DNA from: Litoditis marina
Taxonomy: Eukaryota; Nematoda; Chromadorea; Rhabditida; Rhabditidae
Assembly (NCBI GenBank): GCA_964036275.1
Contig: OZ038433.1
Coordinates: 38,039,336 to 38,103,335 of the forward strand
DNA length: 64,000 bases
Reading direction: 5' to 3'
This document shows, piece after piece, positions 1-11,588 of this stretch. The notes under the pieces are model-generated. The model made no database searches. It was not told where the DNA came from and saw only the letters and a program-made list of their open reading frames with translations. The translations under genes were made by a program, and so were the position numbers. Position 1 is the stretch's first letter. Each line of letters starts with the position of its first letter.

Positions 1-1053
1 CCCGTACTGTGAAAAACTTTGCACGTTGGTTAGTTTTTGAAGTTGGGAAACTGAATTTCGCGCTGGAACCTCTAGTACGTGAAGGTTTGAACGTGAAACA
101 TTCTGTTGCACTTAATCCACACTGACCAGTTATGATTTTATGCATCATAATGAGGTCTGTAGTATTTCTTCTGGATTCTTAAGAGACCAAGTTTAGTTTC
201 CTGTTTTTAAATGCAGAACTAGGGATTTAACAATACGTATAGGCACCCAAACGGAAAAACAACTTTCTAGTGAAGTTGTACTGTTTAAGGTCTTCTTGAC
301 TCCTAGAGTACTACCAATGTTTCAAACTTCATTTTGCATGCATTTCCAGGAGTCTATGAAACAGTTTCATGCTCGAAGTATTTTGTTCGAACAAGTTCTA
401 TGCATTGATTTCTTAGTAACACAAATATCGGGCAAAAAGATCCGATTATGATGCCATAAGCTGAAAGCAGCTTAAAACATCTCACATTGAATTTTGCAGG
501 AAAGCAAAATACAACTTTTCAAGAAAATAATTGATTTTAGTTTCACTGTAGATTTCCATTTTGGAATTCGCTTTTGCGAATGAGCGAAAGAACTAGAAAA
601 TTCAGAGTAGCTCGAATTAGTTAAGTGAATGTGTGTCGAGTGGTGTAGTTAATACAAAGTCGAATGAACTGTCATTTGGTGTAAAGGGGATAACGCGAAT
701 GAAATGCTGTTGTAGCGTGCTCACGAACAGCAATTTCTAGGCAATAGTTTTGATACAGTAAGAGTGATATGAACCCAGCAGAATGTCCCATAGTAATGAA
801 GAACGATTAATCAGCTAAAAGGCCGATTTCACTTCGTGAGAAACCACAAATTTCCAAATACTTCTTTCGATGACGAACTATGACAATATACGGAGGTTCG
901 TACAGACAGGTTGATTGTTGTTAAGTTGTTATGTATATATGCCGTTCATACAAGACGCTCTTTCGAGAAAAGAAACCAAAGTTGTTACAAAAACTTTATT
1001 TGATGACTCTGAAAGGAACATTTGTACAGACAAGTGGTTTGTTTCTGCTGTGT
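1..1053. other. no gene recognised
   Basis: AT-rich sequence with no convincing exon or repeat on either strand. It lies beyond the 3' end of the minus-strand peptide gene that ends at 1054. Confidence 0.4.
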
Positions 1054-1536
1054 CTAACATCCGCATCCTCCCGATGGAGGGGGACATGCGGGTGGAGGTG
1101 GAGGGGGGCAGGCCGGGGCAGGAGCAGCACTGGAAATACTACTTTTTGAAGGAAAAAAAGATTCAAGAGGGCTAGAAGGCCCAACAAGCTTTTCATGGCT
1201 ACAGAAAACCATTCAAGATTATTGTTTCATCACCAATAAGATTCGGTTTATCGTTATGTAACTTCAGTAGGTGAAGCTCATCATTCATACAATGTGATGT
1301 TTTACTAAGGTGTCTTATATGTTTTGAAGAGTGAATAACTGGAATATATGTTCGAGAATGAAGTGAGTAATGATTCCTAATAAGTGAAAACAGTCGGTCA
1401 ATTGTTATTTCTCCCCAACTAACCATCCACATCCGCCGGAAGATCCTCCAGCTCCAGCTCCTCCGAGAAGACTGGTGAGGAAGGCATTGGACACGGCCAG
1501 GATGGCAAAGAAGAAAAACACGAAGCTGACTCTCAT
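1054..1536 (-). CDS. small secreted Gly/Cys/Pro-rich peptide, 62 aa, two exons
   Basis: Exon 1 is 1424-1536 and exon 2 is 1054-1129 (minus strand); the junction is phase 2 inside a Cys codon. A TTCCAG acceptor sits two or three bases before the ATG, which suggests spliced-leader trans-splicing. The protein starts with a signal peptide (MRVSFVFFFFAILAVSNAF), then a Gly/Ala/Ser stretch, then a CGC motif, and ends in Ala/Pro/Cys repeats (ACPPPPPPACPPPSGGCGC). It shares N-terminal design and intron position with the genes at 11589-12556 and 15978-16532, so these are paralogs. Nematodes have many such low-complexity secreted proteins linked to cuticle or extracellular matrix. The role here is not known. 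Signal peptide, Cys pattern and exon phase are seen directly; the cuticle role is inference. Confidence 0.72.
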
Positions 1537-2093
1537 TTTCTGGAAGAAAAGAGTTGGGAAATAAAACTATTCATGAAAGGCATGTCATTCAAACTTTTCT
1601 GTATATTACATATTCATTGAATGATATAGTTGATTGATCAAACATGAGGTAAGCAGAGTGAAATTTGTGACTAGTACAAAATACTTTGGAGACTTTCTGA
1701 TAGATGAATGTCGAAGTCGGATATGGAAACCGATAATCACTCGTTTATATATGGCTGGCGCGCGCCAGTTTCAGTACAGAACCGGGGAGACACAACGATT
1801 TTTGGGCGAGTTTTTCTTGATTTGTTATCAAGTTTCTTCATGAGCGAGTCATGAGAGAACATTCCGAGAAAAAGAAATAATGGAAAACAACTAGTTACAT
1901 CGTTCCAGAAGTACTTCCATGGGAAACACAGAAATAATTCAATTTAATGCGCTGCCACACAATATTGAGTTTTCTTGGTACATGTTACTCCACTTTCCAT
2001 TGAACGTTTCAGAAGCAGATTGTTACAGGAGAAAATGATTCACCTTATTCAAATAGAGAACCGTCGCCGAAAATGGCAGCATGCGCTCGCTAA
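1537..2093. other. upstream region, no gene recognised
   Basis: This region contains the putative promoter side of the peptide gene starting at 1536 and AT-rich sequence up to the TIR element that begins at 2094. No exon is evident. Confidence 0.35.
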
Positions 2094-2494
2094 GGCAGGG
2101 TTCATACTTTTTGCTGCCAACTCTGGCAGCAGCAGCAGCAACATGCAAAGTGTGATTATCGATCGTGCTGCCGACTGCAAAACTTGCTGCCGGCAGCAAG
2201 CAGCAACAATCTGCTGCCAACTCTGCGTTCATACTTTTTGCTGCCAACTCACGCGACATTTGTTGCAGTCGGCAGCAATTTGCTGCCGACTCGAGCAGCA
2301 ATTGCAGTTTGGTCGCTAGCAAACTGCATGACATGCTGCCAACTCCTTATAATCCATGAAACATCGTTTTCACTCATTTTCGAACATTTTTTTTAGTTTT
2401 TCAAGTGAGAAATAATATCGGCAGTATAAATGCCTCCACTCAGAATGACTCGTGACATGTAATTTTATATAAATTCGAATACGCGACGCGAAAA

Positions 2495-3735
2495 AAAACC
2501 CGTTACTGAACCAAATTGGCTGAAATTTGGCGAACTTGTGTGAATCCCAAAGTTAGCTTGGTGCCGGAAGTTTGGTGTTTTTACGTTCTGTCTGGCGCTT
2601 GGCGCGGGCGCCAATAGGCGCCAAAAGCTTGAAATTATATGTTACCATAAGTGAAATTGTCCAAATTTTCGCACAGTTGTCTTAGTATTGGTTTTGAACT
2701 ATGTCCCAAATTATTGTGCCATGGCTGACACTTGGTGCCAAACGCGGGCGCCTATTGGCGCCAAATGAGAAAAAAAAATTTGCGGAGTACTGTTATGACT
2801 GGTATTTTGCAGAGAAGTATGACTTATGAATAAAAGAGGCCATATCGGTTGATAGTTCACCACATTATCAACGGCGCCTATTTTAGGCGCCAGTTGGCGC
2901 CAAAATTGGAAATCGGGGTTTGCGATGAAAAATCGGCGTTTTCGAATTGAAATCCCCATAAATAATGGGTTAGAAGATTTTTTTCGCGGTCAATTTTGGG
3001 TAAAAAACTGTACTCTTGTGTTATGAAAATATCCGTCGTCCCTCGTCTCCCGTCCGGTGTCCGCATAAGTTTGAAAAAACCACTGAACCGAATTGGCTAA
3101 ATTTTGGCACATGTAAGTGAACCCCGAACATAGCTCGGCGCCGAAAGTTTCGTTGCTCATGGCGCCTGGCGCAGGCGCCAAATGGCGCCAAGCTGCGAAA
3201 AATATGGGATCCCATGAGTGAAATGATCTGAAATCTTGCATTGAAACAGTGAGTTCCAGCTTTTTCCAGATTTGTGGTACCATGGTTAACATTAGGCGCC
3301 GAACGCTGGCGTCGTCTAGTGGCGCCAATTGAAAAAGACTGTCTTCGTACTATAATGACTCAGATTCATCAGAAAGCTCGGATTTTAATGAGCGAAGTGG
3401 AAAAAGGCTGTTTTTGTTCCAGTTCGCCTATCAATTTGAAAAACCAGGACCACGCCGTTGGAAAACTCGAAACTTCGTCCAGATATCAGGATGTTTGATA
3501 GTCACCATTCTCCATAATTCTTTGTTGTTGTTCTAATCTAGAAGTGGTTGTACTAGTACAACTAGCAAAAAGAGAAAAATTAGTAAAAAGTGGGGGACCA
3601 GGAAGTGTGTGAGCTCTGTTCGGTTTCACCGTTTTCAGCAAAAAGTGTACAATACGATGTTGTGAATGAGTGTGCAACAAAAATTGAACAATACATTTGT
3701 TTGCACAACGGTTCACAACGTGCTTACGTGAATCA
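2495..3735. repeat. GGCGCC-palindrome-rich repeat, copy 1
   Basis: About 1.2 kb, diverged from a second copy at about 5900-7205. It is built of sub-units that begin near 'actgaaccaaattggct' (2504) and 'actgaaccgaattggct' (3084). Each sub-unit carries several GGCGCC or GCGGGCGCC palindromes. The 3' part (about 3583-3719) also matches the two arms of the inverted repeat at 7057-7389. Its short open frames are repeat-derived and I do not call them genes. Confidence 0.6.
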
Positions 3736-3829
3736 ACTATGCATTTTCACGCTAACATTACATTTTTGTAATTGTTTTTTTTGAACGACCCTACTGGTGA
3801 ATGGAAAGAAGTTTCGGGAACATTGACTT

Positions 3830-4095
3830 TTTACCCCCCACCTTTCTGAACTTGTATTGCGTTTGGGGAATTGTAGTTTGACCCCCCCCCCACCGGGGGG
3901 TTATAATTCAATTTATCACCTGCAATACAAAAGTTGGGGGTAATAAGTAAACATTTCCGGTATTGAAGTTCAGCCCCCCACTCGTTGAAGTTTGACCCCC
4001 GCCATTGAAGTTCTACCCCCCGCCGACCCAGGTGGGGGGGGGGGGTAAATAGTAAATGTTGAAGTTGAACTTTGACCCCCCCCCCCTCTTCTAAA
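3830..4095. repeat. poly-C/poly-G tandem repeat block
   Basis: Runs of 6 to 13 C or G recur every 20-50 bases, set in a repeated context such as 'gaagtttgaccccc'. The G-rich strand could form G-quadruplexes. A similar block lies at 30283-30660. Confidence 0.6.
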
Positions 4096-4893
4096 TTCTC
4101 AGGTTCTACAGTAAATGTTCGAACCGAACCGGGATCCACTCATTTTACCTTGTTTACGATTTGTTTGTTTGATTCATGATTAATGTCGGTTCTGTTCAAA
4201 GCATTCACTGGAGAACCGGTCGGTTAAAAAGTCGGTTCGGTTCGGTCGTTTCGGTTCTCCAGTGACCGGTTCGCGGTTTGGTTCGGGAAGAACCCGCTTC
4301 GCCCAATAGTAGGGGAGTAAAAATCATATCGCGCACGAAAGTGTGGTCATCACGATTATGATTGCGAGAACATACGCTAACTCTAATTGTAAAAGTTTTG
4401 TCGCGTCGCGTGTGACATAAACAATATACCGGGTTATTCGTGGAATTAGCCCCTTATTGCTTTACATTCCTCAAGTTATAATGATTTCAACTTTTCTGAT
4501 TTTTGTCGCGTCGCGTGCGTGAGTGCCAAAAAATCATCTGTTCCGCTTTATATTGAGTGGAGACATAAACTAAAGGTGGTCGTTGTGATATAGAATTCAA
4601 TATATATGACGGATGCATTATTCTATGTCGTTTAAAAAAATTAAATCCATCCGGCGTTTTCAAAAAATATTATAATGTAAGCGGTTTATAAAATATTACA
4701 GTAAAACTAAGTAGCTAAATATGAAATTTTTGAGAACAGAAAATCTGAGCAGCAAAATGCGTTCATACTTTCTTGTCGCCATTTCATGCTGCCAACTCCG
4801 GCAGCAACAACATTTCGGCAGCGCTGCCCAAATGCTTGGCAGCGGCTGCTGCTGCTGCCAGAGTTGGCAGCAAAAAGTATGAACCCTGCCTAA

Positions 4894-5705
4894 GGCAGGG
4901 TTCATACTTCCTGTCGCTGAATTAGGCGACAGCAGCAGTCGCCGCGTAGCATTTTCGGAATGCTGCTCTCGCTCAATTTGGCAGCAGCAATGTCGCTTGA
5001 TCTAGCTACTAAAAATTATGAACGATTATTTCTTCGATTTGTACTAAATATCAAATTTTGGTCAAAAACCATGATCTTATTCAAAAATGGTAGTTTTACT
5101 TGATAATTTTGGTCTAGATTTTTCGAAAAACCTTATTGCATGGTTATTTGGTGGAAATTTCTATCATGATACAATGAGTGATTTTTTTTTACAAGATCCA
5201 ATGTTTTACTCTCGATTAATGATTTATTTTGTTTTAAAACCCACTCCAAGTTCAAAAGTGTGATTTTCCAAGTTTCGATAAACTTCAATAAGAATAATTT
5301 GTTTTGACTGCTTTAGAAAGTCAAAAATCAGATTATTTCCCACCCCAATTACCGGTGAACAATATAGATACAAGTGATATATATTTTAATTGAGTTGGTA
5401 AATACCATAATAATCATTCGAATTTGAGAAATTGGAGGAATGGAGAAAAAAATAAGCAAAAAACAATCAGCGACGCGTCATGTATTTTACTAGCTAGTAA
5501 ACTACACTTGTCGCTGAATTCGGCAGCAATTGTCGCCGAATTAAGCGACAGCGACGTGATTTGACAACAAAAAAGTATGGACACCCAGTTGGCGACGCGA
5601 CGTCGCTGTAGCGCAATTTGGCAACAGGCGACGCGATCGATAATCATGATTTGTGTATTGTCGCGCGTGTTGCCGAATTCAGCGACAGAAAGTACGAACC
5701 CTGCC
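4894..5705. mobile_element. 812 bp MITE, same TIR family as 2094-4890
   Basis: The left end GGCAGGGTTCATACTTCCTG (4894) and the right end (reverse complement, ending 5705) form an imperfect TIR of about 30 bases that runs into 'TGTCGCTGAATT'. TAA flanks it at 4891-4893 and 5706-5708. It abuts the larger element with one shared TAA, so one was probably inserted into the target duplication of the other. It has no coding capacity. Confidence 0.68.
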
Positions 5706-5774
5706 TAACTCGAAATAACGCGACGGAATCAGTCCAATACAGTTCAGTATCTTCAGACACAGCTGCAAACTCTA

Positions 5775-5850
5775 ATATCGCGCGCAGCGCGAAGCGCTGC
5801 GTGTGAGTTGTGTTTGGTTTGGCCATTGCGCACCCATTTTCAGCTTTCAA
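5775..5850. repeat. GC-rich hairpin repeat, copy 1
   Basis: It carries the near-palindrome GCGCAGCGCGAAGCGCTGCG. Related copies lie at about 41605-41680 and 50995-51040. The downstream 'tttggt...gcgc' context is shared with the 41.6 kb copy. Confidence 0.5.
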
Positions 5851-5899
5851 ACATGAGTCCGTGTCGTTATGAAATTTTCCGTTGTCCCTCGTCCATCGT

Positions 5900-7205
5900 C
5901 CCTCGTCTCCCGTCCGGTGTCCGCATAGGTTTGAAAAAACTACTGAACCGAATTGACTAAAATTTGGCACACTTGTGTGAACATAGAAGTTAGCTCGGTG
6001 ACGAAAGTTTGGTGTTTTTACGTTTTGTTTGGCGCTTGGCGCGGGCGCCAATAGACGCCGAAAGCTAGAAAATTTGTGTTCCTATAAGTGAAATTGTCCT
6101 AATTTTCGCACAGTTGTCTTTATATTGCTTTTGAGCTATGTCCTCGAATATGGTGCCATGGCTGACACTTGGCGCCAAACGCGAGCGCCTATTGGCGCCA
6201 AATGAGAAAAAACTGGCGAAGTACTGTTTTGACTGGTATTTTGCAGACAAGTATGAATTATAAATAAAGGAGGCTATAGAGGTTTGTTATTCACCATATT
6301 ACCAACGCGCCTATTCTAGGCGCCAATAGGCGCCAAAATTGGGAATCGGGATTTCCGATGAAAAATTGGCGTTTTCAAAGTGACATCCCCATAGATAATG
6401 GGTCAGAAGGTTTTATCGCGGTCCACTCTGGCAAAAACTGTGCTCTCGTGTTATGAAAATGTTCGTCGTCCCTCGTCTCCCGTCCGGTGTCCGGATAGGT
6501 TTGAAAAAACCACTGAACCAAATTGGCTAAAATTTGGAACACATGCGTGAACCACGAAGATAGCTCGGCGCCAAAAGTTCGGTCATCTCATGTTGCTTAT
6601 GGCGCCTGACGCGGGCGCCAAACGGCACCAAGCTGCGAAAAATATAGGCTCCCACGAGTGAAATGATCTAAAATTTCGCATATAGGTTAAAATAGTGAAT
6701 ACCAGCTTTTCCCGGATTGTGGTGTCATGGTTAACATTAGGCACCGAATGCTGGCTCTACTGGTGCCAAAAGAGAAAAGACTGTATTTGTATTTGTACTA
6801 TTATGACACAGATTCATCACACAGCTCAGATTTCAATAAACGAAGTGAAAAAAAAACTGTTTTTATACCAGTTCGTAAATCACGCCTGTTTTACGGGTTA
6901 ATTGGCACCAAAAATTATTTGAAAAACCCATTTGGAAAACTCGAAACTTCATCTAGATATCAGGATGTTCGATCGTCACCAATTTTGCAAAGTTCATTGT
7001 TGTTGTTCGAATCTAGGAGTGGTTGTACTAGTACAACTAGCAAAAAGAGAACAAGTCGTAAAAAGTGGAAACCAGGAAGTGTGTGAGTTCCGTTCGGTTT
7101 CACCGTTTTCAGCGAAAAGTGAACAATACGATGTTGTGAATGAGTGTGTAACAAAAATAGAACAATACATTTGTTTGCACAACGGTTCACAACGTACTTA
7201 CGTAA
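5900..7205. repeat. GGCGCC-palindrome-rich repeat, copy 2
   Basis: A diverged copy of 2495-3735 with the same order of blocks: 'gtccctcgtctcccgtccgg', 'ctgaaccgaattg', GGCGCC clusters, 'gttgtactagtacaac', and the arm that ends 'tttgcacaacggttcac'. It is not bounded by the GGCAGGG termini, so the unit itself is a dispersed repeat. Confidence 0.6.
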
Positions 7206-7389
7206 ATCTAACATGCACTTTCGCTAAAATTACATTTTTCTAATTGTTCTTTTTTGTGAACCGTTGTGCAAACAAATGTATTGTCCTATTTTTGTTACAC
7301 ACTCATTCACAACATCGTATTGTTCACTTTTGCTGAAAACGGTGAAACCGAACGGAACTCACACACTTCCTGGTCCCCCACTTTTTACG
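7057..7389. repeat. 134-bp inverted repeat with 65-bp spacer
   Basis: Arms 7057-7190 and 7256-7389 are reverse complements with few mismatches. They run from 'cgtaaaaagtgg' inward to 'cggttcac'. A third, direct copy of the arm is inside 3583-3719. A transcript through the region would fold into a long hairpin. Confidence 0.75.
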
Positions 7390-8234
7390 AATGAAGATAA
7401 CGTTCCGATCACCTGTTCGATGCATGACCCGGACCTAATCACGTGAACCTCAATTAGTTTGTTCTTTTTTATATGTAGGTTGACATGTAATTGAATGTAG
7501 TTCGGTCTGTTTCATCTTGAGAGACAGGTGGAAATCAGTGGATCGCTTCCTGCGCCTCGATACCGAGCATGCGTACAATCAGTCAGAGATGAATTCGTTG
7601 TATCATAGGACGCTCACTTACATTGGAACTTCCCTGTAAAGTTTTGGAGAAACATGTGCGAGCAAAATTATAGAATGAATAAACAAACGGAGTATGTGAC
7701 TGAATGTGTCCAAAATCTGATGTAGATAACAGTGTGCTCCTTCCGGTCCTTATACGATTATGACAGTCTACGGAAACTGGATACGTTGCCTGTATTTCCC
7801 TCCATTAACAAATTGTTTATGTCTGGCATAACTTCGTTGATCTTCTTATTCCCTAATGCAGTGACATGACTGAAGCCTCGTATAGACGAGCTAGCTCCTC
7901 CTCTCCCAATTCACTTCTGCCACTTGCGGCGATGGCTTAACCGGGTGACACTTCCCGGGTGGTCATTTTTTATATTGCTCTTCACGTTTTCGTAACCACT
8001 CAGATAGACTCTAGCTCACACCAGCATATTCGAGCAAAGCACGTACATTACGTATTGATTTTACACGTGAAGCTCGCGAAAAAGTAATGAACTCGGTAAC
8101 CGGCGCATATATCCTAGTTCCGGCTCTGACAACGCTCTGTAGATGAAGACAGCGTTTCATTGTACCACTAATCGCTGAATATCTGCCTAATTGGTCGTTT
8201 CTGAAAATGAGAACGGATACTTGATAATTTCTAG
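7390..8234. other. no gene recognised; promoter side of 8235 gene
   Basis: Mixed sequence without a supported exon. It ends in a TTTCTAG acceptor directly before the ATG at 8235. Confidence 0.35.
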
Positions 8235-9165
8235 ATGAAGCTCTCTGCTGCTCTCGTTCTACTGATGATCGTTATGAAGCGCTCAATCACTGAAGTTCGT
8301 GGTCGTCACATGAATAGAAGACCTGTGGTGGACAACTATGAGCTGGACAGCGTGTGAGTTCGCCATGAATCAGTATCTGAACTCACATACATAAGAACAA
8401 GAGAATTTACAGGATGAATGGCATTGTGCAAAACTATTTCTCTATAACTTATCGAAGCACCTTGGTCAATACAAACCGACGTACAGTGTTTATCCCTAAC
8501 AAAACGTATTGTAATCTTACAATGTGCACTTGTTGCACCCGAATCGCCTTCCAAAGATCCAAAGAAGGTGCCTGCACAAACTTGCACGGACGAGATTACT
8601 GTTGAATTGAACCATTCTCGATCACTCTCGGTTGTCGCAGTAAAATGTTTTACCGTGTACTTATTACAGTTCATTTGACAAATCGATCCGCGGATCGTAT
8701 GATTTCGAGGGAAACCTGTATATGAACTGCACCTCTCTTTCTGACAACCAGGAGTCGGTTACCAAATGTCTTGTGAAAAACGAGAAGTCGATGGGGGCCG
8801 TCCGCTGGCTCTCGCCTGTTACACCGTCTTTGGACAGAATGGTCCCACCTCGCAGGGCTGCTGAATCCACCAGGAGGTCCGTTGATATGAACAATTCAGT
8901 TCTATTGGAGAAATACAGTAAACTCAGTTAAGACGTGCTGGTACGTAAGTCGTTTCATCGAAGTATGCGTCATATCTTTTCATTGAAGTATGTGTCACAC
9001 TATGGATTGATATTTTTTGAAAAGTGACAAACTTGGTTTTAGGGGGCTCTGTCTATGTGTACCCAGAACAGCTGCATTACGAACGACAAGGTGGGAGATG
9101 ATCTGCGCTTCTGCTGCTGCCGTGGCCACGAATGTAACAGCAAGATGAGACTGACTGACGACTAA
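8235..9165 (+). CDS. small secreted protein with three-finger-like CCxxxxCN C-terminus
   Basis: Exon 1 is 8235-8353. The ATG follows TTTCTAG directly, and the exon encodes a short hydrophobic N-terminus (MKLSAALVLLMIVM) and basic residues. Exon 2 starts at 8670 after TTATTACAG. Exon 3 is 9043-9165 and ends FCCCRGHECNSKMRLTDD. Exon 3 is phase 0, so the best phase-0 donor in exon 2 is CTT|GTGAAA at 8772, giving 114 aa. Cysteines then fall in an NC..KC..MC..SC..FCCC....ECN order. CCxxxxCN is the signature of Ly6/uPAR and activin-receptor ectodomain folds. If the donor at 8772 is not used, exon 2 reads on to a TAA at 8929 (126 aa, no CCC tail). A stronger donor (8941) lies just after that stop, also in phase 0. 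Family assignment is tentative. Confidence 0.5.
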
Positions 9166-9814
9166 CCACCAAACCACAAAAAATACGGAAAGAAACTCAT
9201 TCTAGTGTTAGATCCTCACCAATATTACAAAATTCAACATTTTCTAGTGCATATTATCTTCTTTATATGTTGTCTATACTATACCTTTGTGAACGAACAT
9301 AATAATTCATCCACGAAAACTCACCTCATAGTAATCTCAACCAATATGGTTAGATGGTAGTACGAGTGTTCTCTGTAAGAACGGGACAATATTGATGCTT
9401 ATTGTGTAGTTTAGTTGTCACTATGTAGCATAAATGTTTTTTTCTGTGCTTAAAGCGCATGTTTTCAAGAACTTTCCAATTTAGGAAATGCCGGTAAAAA
9501 CTATTCTAAGGGTTCGATGCAAACATCTAATATCATGGTTCTTTGGAAAACATTTAACAAAGAAGGATAGACATTTCTTCAAATGTTCATGGATTGTACA
9601 CGTTCTGAGTTTCATTAAAGGAGGACAGAATCGAACATTGTTTCCACATATTGCAAACACAACTGTTGCGCTCCCTAAATATGAACCTCAAACCTTCAAA
9701 GAGTACAATATAATATATCACAATATGTGATAACCACGAAAATGTACATATTCTCACAAAGGATTGATTCGATTTTCTTTCCTCAAACACAAAAACTATC
9801 TGATCAAACTATAT
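9166..9814. other. no gene recognised
   Basis: AT-rich 3' flank of the gene ending at 9165. A short open frame near 9488-9730 has no splice context or recognisable protein. Confidence 0.35.
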
Positions 9815-9935
9815 ATGAAATTGATATAGTGTTTAGCGTCGGCGCCTCCCAAACTTTTAGGCACGGTTCGAGTCTCACATGAGGCGGATCTTTCATTAAT
9901 TCGGCACACATTTCAGTATCTTGCATCAGAATAGA
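9815..9935 (+). mobile_element. tRNA-derived SINE, truncated copy
   Basis: It carries a decayed A box (GTGTTTAGCG) and an intact B box (GGTTCGAGTCTC), followed by the family 3' segment (TTTCATTAATTCGGCACACA). It is closest to the copy at 24345-24530. The 5' head seen in other copies is missing. Confidence 0.5.
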
Positions 9936-10087
9936 TATGCTATATCATTCCAGCACCTTCATTCCAATCTGTGATCTCGCCTCACCTCACGATTACGCGT
10001 GACCTGTATTCCGGCTGGGTGTGAGAGCAGAGAAGTGAGTTTGAATACGCAGGACGGGATAAAGATGCCGGGATGGTCTAGCATGGG

Positions 10088-10546
10088 TTTCAAGTTCAAG
10101 TTTCAAGTTTTATTCGTCACATCACAATGTTACACAGTGGTGGTCCTTGACCGATCTCCAAGTCTGCTTATCTCTGCATGCTCTGAGGTATTCGTGGTCA
10201 CGAATACGCGGCGGGCGGCAACGACCTCTCTGGGCTTCTCGGTTGTGGCTTCGGGTGGCTTCAACCAGGTCATTATGCCAGCGGACTGCTGGATGGCCAG
10301 GGGATCTCTTTCTGTTGTACGGACACCATTCCGTAGCAATCAACGACCAACCTCATTTTGACATATGGGCAATTCTGTAAGCAAAGTTTAGTTTAAGTTT
10401 TGCAGCTTCAATGATAACATCCTTCAACCGAGTGATTCCGCGCAAAACGGCATTCGGGAGGTGATATTGTCTCCGACGGTTCAACATCCCTCTTTCGATC
10501 TTACGCTGGACAATTCGGAGTCGCTCAATTTCTGCTTTGGAAAAGT
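10088..10546 (-). mobile_element. 3' end of an RTE-type non-LTR retrotransposon, decayed
   Basis: Reading the minus strand from about 10546, the frame shows the C-terminal block typical of RTE reverse transcriptases. It includes RLRIVQRKIERGMLNRRR, ITRLKDVI, a TEWCPYNRKRSPGHPAVRW motif and a YLRACRDKQTWR block. A stop codon interrupts it after MSK, so it is dead. The 3' end near 10088 runs into short ACTTGAA-type repeats, as RTE tails often do. Only the last part of the element is present. Confidence 0.7.
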
Positions 10547-10727
10547 CAGATCATTGATCCTCCCATTTCCTTGAGTGGTGACATGATTGTAGCCTGCAAG
10601 CAGGAGCAACAGGAGAATTGTCAACAGTTCGCGTGCTAGTAATAAATTGTTGCCAACTAATTGTGTTCTTTCCAAATCCCAATGTGAGCCCACTGAGAAG
10701 AGGTCTGAATCACTCTACGATGGTCGT

Positions 10728-10912
10728 CCCCCACGGAAAGGTGGGAGGGTACTGTATATATCAGTTTCCGCTGTGTACGCACACATGTATTCGATTCCAA
10801 AGATTGTAGTTTATCTGCTTCAATAGCGCAGTGGTTTGCGTCCTGCTTCGAAACTTTTGCTCGCAGGTTCGATTCCGGAAAGCGACCGAAATTTATAAAT
10901 TTGGCAAGCACT
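10728..10912 (+). mobile_element. tRNA-derived SINE
   Basis: The head is 'cacggaaaggtgggagggta', then 'tttccgctgtgtacgcaca', then a tRNA-like part with an A box (AGCGCAGTGGTTTGCG) and a B box (CAGGTTCGATTCCG), then 'aaatttataaatttggca'. It matches the copy at 25514-25702 over its whole length. Confidence 0.68.
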
Positions 10913-11588
10913 ATACTAACACGTTTCTCTAGTTCCACTCGTCACAAGAGATTTCGAACAACGCAAAAACAGTTGAGGCTTGGTTGATGGTCGTATATAC
11001 AACTATACAAAAAAATTGTTAATGTTTCACGCCCTCTCACTCCTTTGAAAAACAAAATCGTTGCTATCAATTATTATTGCACTGCACGCAAGTTTTGATC
11101 TATCAATTATTGACTAAGCTCTTCAAATTTTGTATTTTCTGCCTACTTCAGCCTAGCCAACTAGATATTTCGAGCCAACATCATAATCTATCTTTCCAGG
11201 AAAAACTAGAGAGATTATGGGATAAACTATGAGGCCGATCTCAAAAACTGCGTGATCGCAGTCATTCATCAAATCCAAATAGTCAAGATCGCAAACTCCG
11301 TGTGAAAATATCACTGTTCAGTCTCCTGTTCGTTTTGCGTCATTTTCATCCATGATTGGACGTTCCAATTACAAGATTTTTCCAGTCTCCAGCGTTGTGC
11401 TAACGACATCAATGGTGTTTGACAAATGCTGTTGTCACAGTTCTCAGATCTAGTAACACATTCTTCCACGTTGTTCCTGATTTCTTTGTCGAAGAGAGAA
11501 TGGAAAACAAGTAGTGTGTGTAAAGACCTTTGTTCAAATATACAAATAACCAAATATGATTCCGTTTAGAAGGGGTGATACGGTTCAT
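10913..11588. other. no gene recognised
   Basis: Intergenic sequence between the SINE and the 3' end of the peptide gene at 11589. No exon supported. Confidence 0.35.

Larger units (their letters stand above)
2094..4890. mobile_element. 2.8 kb TIR element flanked by TAA, PIF/Harbinger-like
   Basis: The left end starts GGCAGGGTTCATACTTTTTG at 2094 and the right end at 4890 is its reverse complement. The match continues inward for roughly 40 bases, into CTG/CAG-rich sequence. TAA flanks both ends (2091-2093 and 4891-4893). A 3-base TWA target duplication is the hallmark of the PIF/Harbinger superfamily. No transposase reading frame is visible, so this is a non-autonomous element. It contains the GGCGCC-rich repeat (2495-3735) and a poly-C repeat block (3830-4095). 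The right TAA is shared with the neighbouring element at 4894. Confidence 0.65.

Noticed and set aside
3831..4139. 102-codon minus-strand Gly/Gln-rich frame
   Set aside because: Produced by poly-C/poly-G runs; no start context or splice sites.
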